A program made the translations under genes and the position numbers. The notes below the pieces were generated by a model. It saw only the letters and a list, made by a program, of their open reading frames with translations, searched no databases and was not told the DNA's origin. DNA of 64,000 nucleotides from Arcobacter sp. F155 (GTDB lineage: Bacteria > Campylobacterota > Campylobacteria > Campylobacterales > Arcobacteraceae): the NCBI RefSeq assembly GCF_004116455.1, contig NZ_PDJU01000010.1, positions 1 through 64,000 on the forward strand, read 5' to 3'. Shown one piece after another: positions 63,488-64,000 of the stretch (its first letter is position 1; each line of letters starts with the position of its first letter).

Positions 63488-64000
63488 TTAGCTTCTACTA
63501 CGTAACAAAACAAAAGTAGCAAATGATGAAATCAAAATCCCTACTATCATCCAAATATTTATAAACTTAAATTCAAATACTAGTAAAAGAAGTGCAATAG
63601 CTGCTGGGTTTAAATACACATAAGACATAACTTTCTTAGGACCTAAATGAATAGTTCCCTTTTGATAAAGATATGAAGTTACTAAAGTAGCAGCTATACT
63701 TAGATAAGCCATAGATAAAAACTGCGAGCTATTTATCTTATTCCACTCTAAAGGAATATCAAAAGCTATCAAAGCAATACTCATCCAAATACTTCCACCC
63801 ACAAGAGTTAGAAATACTAATACCACTAACTTATCATCTTCTTTATGAAAATACTTTGCACATACTGAGTATAAAGCCATACATACAATAGAAGCAATAA
63901 ACAAAATATCCCCTTGATTTAAAGCTAGAGATAAAAACATTTGTAAACTACCTTTGAATACTACAATACAAGTTCCAAGTATCCCTAAAAAGTAAACTAA
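63488..64000 (-). CDS. EamA/DMT-family transporter (partial, 3' end)
   Basis: The frame is open to the right edge: 170 codons are visible, and an internal ATG at 63940 is not the start because membrane helix sequence (LVYFLGILGTCIVVFKGS) continues upstream. Five hydrophobic helices with the EamA second-repeat pattern: SIVCMALYSVCAKYF, LSIAATLVTSYLYQKGTIHLGPKKVMSYVYLNPAAIALLLLVF. A drug/metabolite exporter of unknown substrate. The N-terminal half lies outside the window. Confidence 0.85.
   Translation of the reverse strand, partial: LVYFLGILGTCIVVFKGSLQMFLSLALNQGDILFIASIVCMALYSVCAKYFHKEDDKLVVLVFLTLVGGSIWMSIALIAFDIPLEWNKINSSQFLSMAYLSIAATLVTSYLYQKGTIHLGPKKVMSYVYLNPAAIALLLLVFEFKFINIWMIVGILISSFATFVLLRSRS

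Overview
The window is very AT-rich (roughly 30% GC by eye) and almost fully coding. Arg is mostly AGA, TTG and GTG starts are common, and promoters are mainly a TATAAT-like -10 with little -35. Gene content points to Campylobacterota, most likely a marine Arcobacteraceae (Arcobacter-like) bacterium: cydAB with a DUF4492 gene, many chemoreceptors and c-di-GMP enzymes, TRAP transport, NhaA and many small conserved proteins. No rRNA, tRNA, CRISPR array, insertion sequence or prophage was seen. The assignment is inferred from gene families, not from a marker gene.

Layout. 0-3.5 kb: edge of a minus-strand gene, a 5'-truncated PAS-GGDEF-EAL gene, small unknown proteins and an outer-membrane barrel protein behind a pair of palindromic operators. 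3.5-6.6 kb: cytochrome bd oxidase operon (DUF4492, cydA, cydB, probable CydX-like peptide). 6.7-24.5 kb: a NIT/CZB chemoreceptor, DUF1853 and fructosamine-kinase genes, a methyltransferase and ligA, a three-gene sensory operon (PhnD-like binding protein, histidine kinase, response regulator), a thioesterase, an ABC-F ATPase, an HBM-type chemoreceptor and a PAS-GGDEF-EAL protein. 24.6-31.4 kb: an eight-gene, tightly overlapped lipid-modification operon (SDR, SnoaL-like, MFS, lipocalin, FAD oxidoreductase, DUF1365, Cfa-like methyltransferase, DUF3833), resembling the singlet-oxygen/photo-oxidative operons of other Proteobacteria. 31.5-38 kb: thiD, thiE, CbiX-like, phasin-like, pdxH, an EAL protein, a UbiB kinase with no normal start codon, TIGR03643 and a UV-damage endonuclease. 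38-41.9 kb: nhaA, a two-component system and a 25-residue membrane peptide, flanked by shared TGTCAAG repeats. 41.9-46 kb: a radical-SAM/DUF4130 DNA-metabolism pair, a second lipocalin and thiI. 46-50 kb: TRAP transporter operon with UspA. 50-55 kb: MFS, an HxlR-regulated quinone/nitro-reductase cluster, AEC transporter, DsbC-like isomerase. 55-56.4 kb: a foreign-looking DUF1826 gene behind a second copy of the paired operators, plus a relic of the barrel protein. 56.4-64 kb: acetyltransferase, DoxX, and a MocR-type regulator divergent from a four-gene operon (MOSC, class III aminotransferase, FMN-binding, transglutaminase-like), then an ABC ATPase and the edge of an EamA transporter.

The strongest candidates for something undescribed are (i) a regulon defined by paired TGCAACTTAGTTGCA operators that ties an outer-membrane barrel to a DUF1826 operon and to a decayed copy of the barrel gene, (ii) the nhaA/two-component/tiny-peptide locus with shared operator-like repeats, and (iii) two genes that appear to start at ATT codons.
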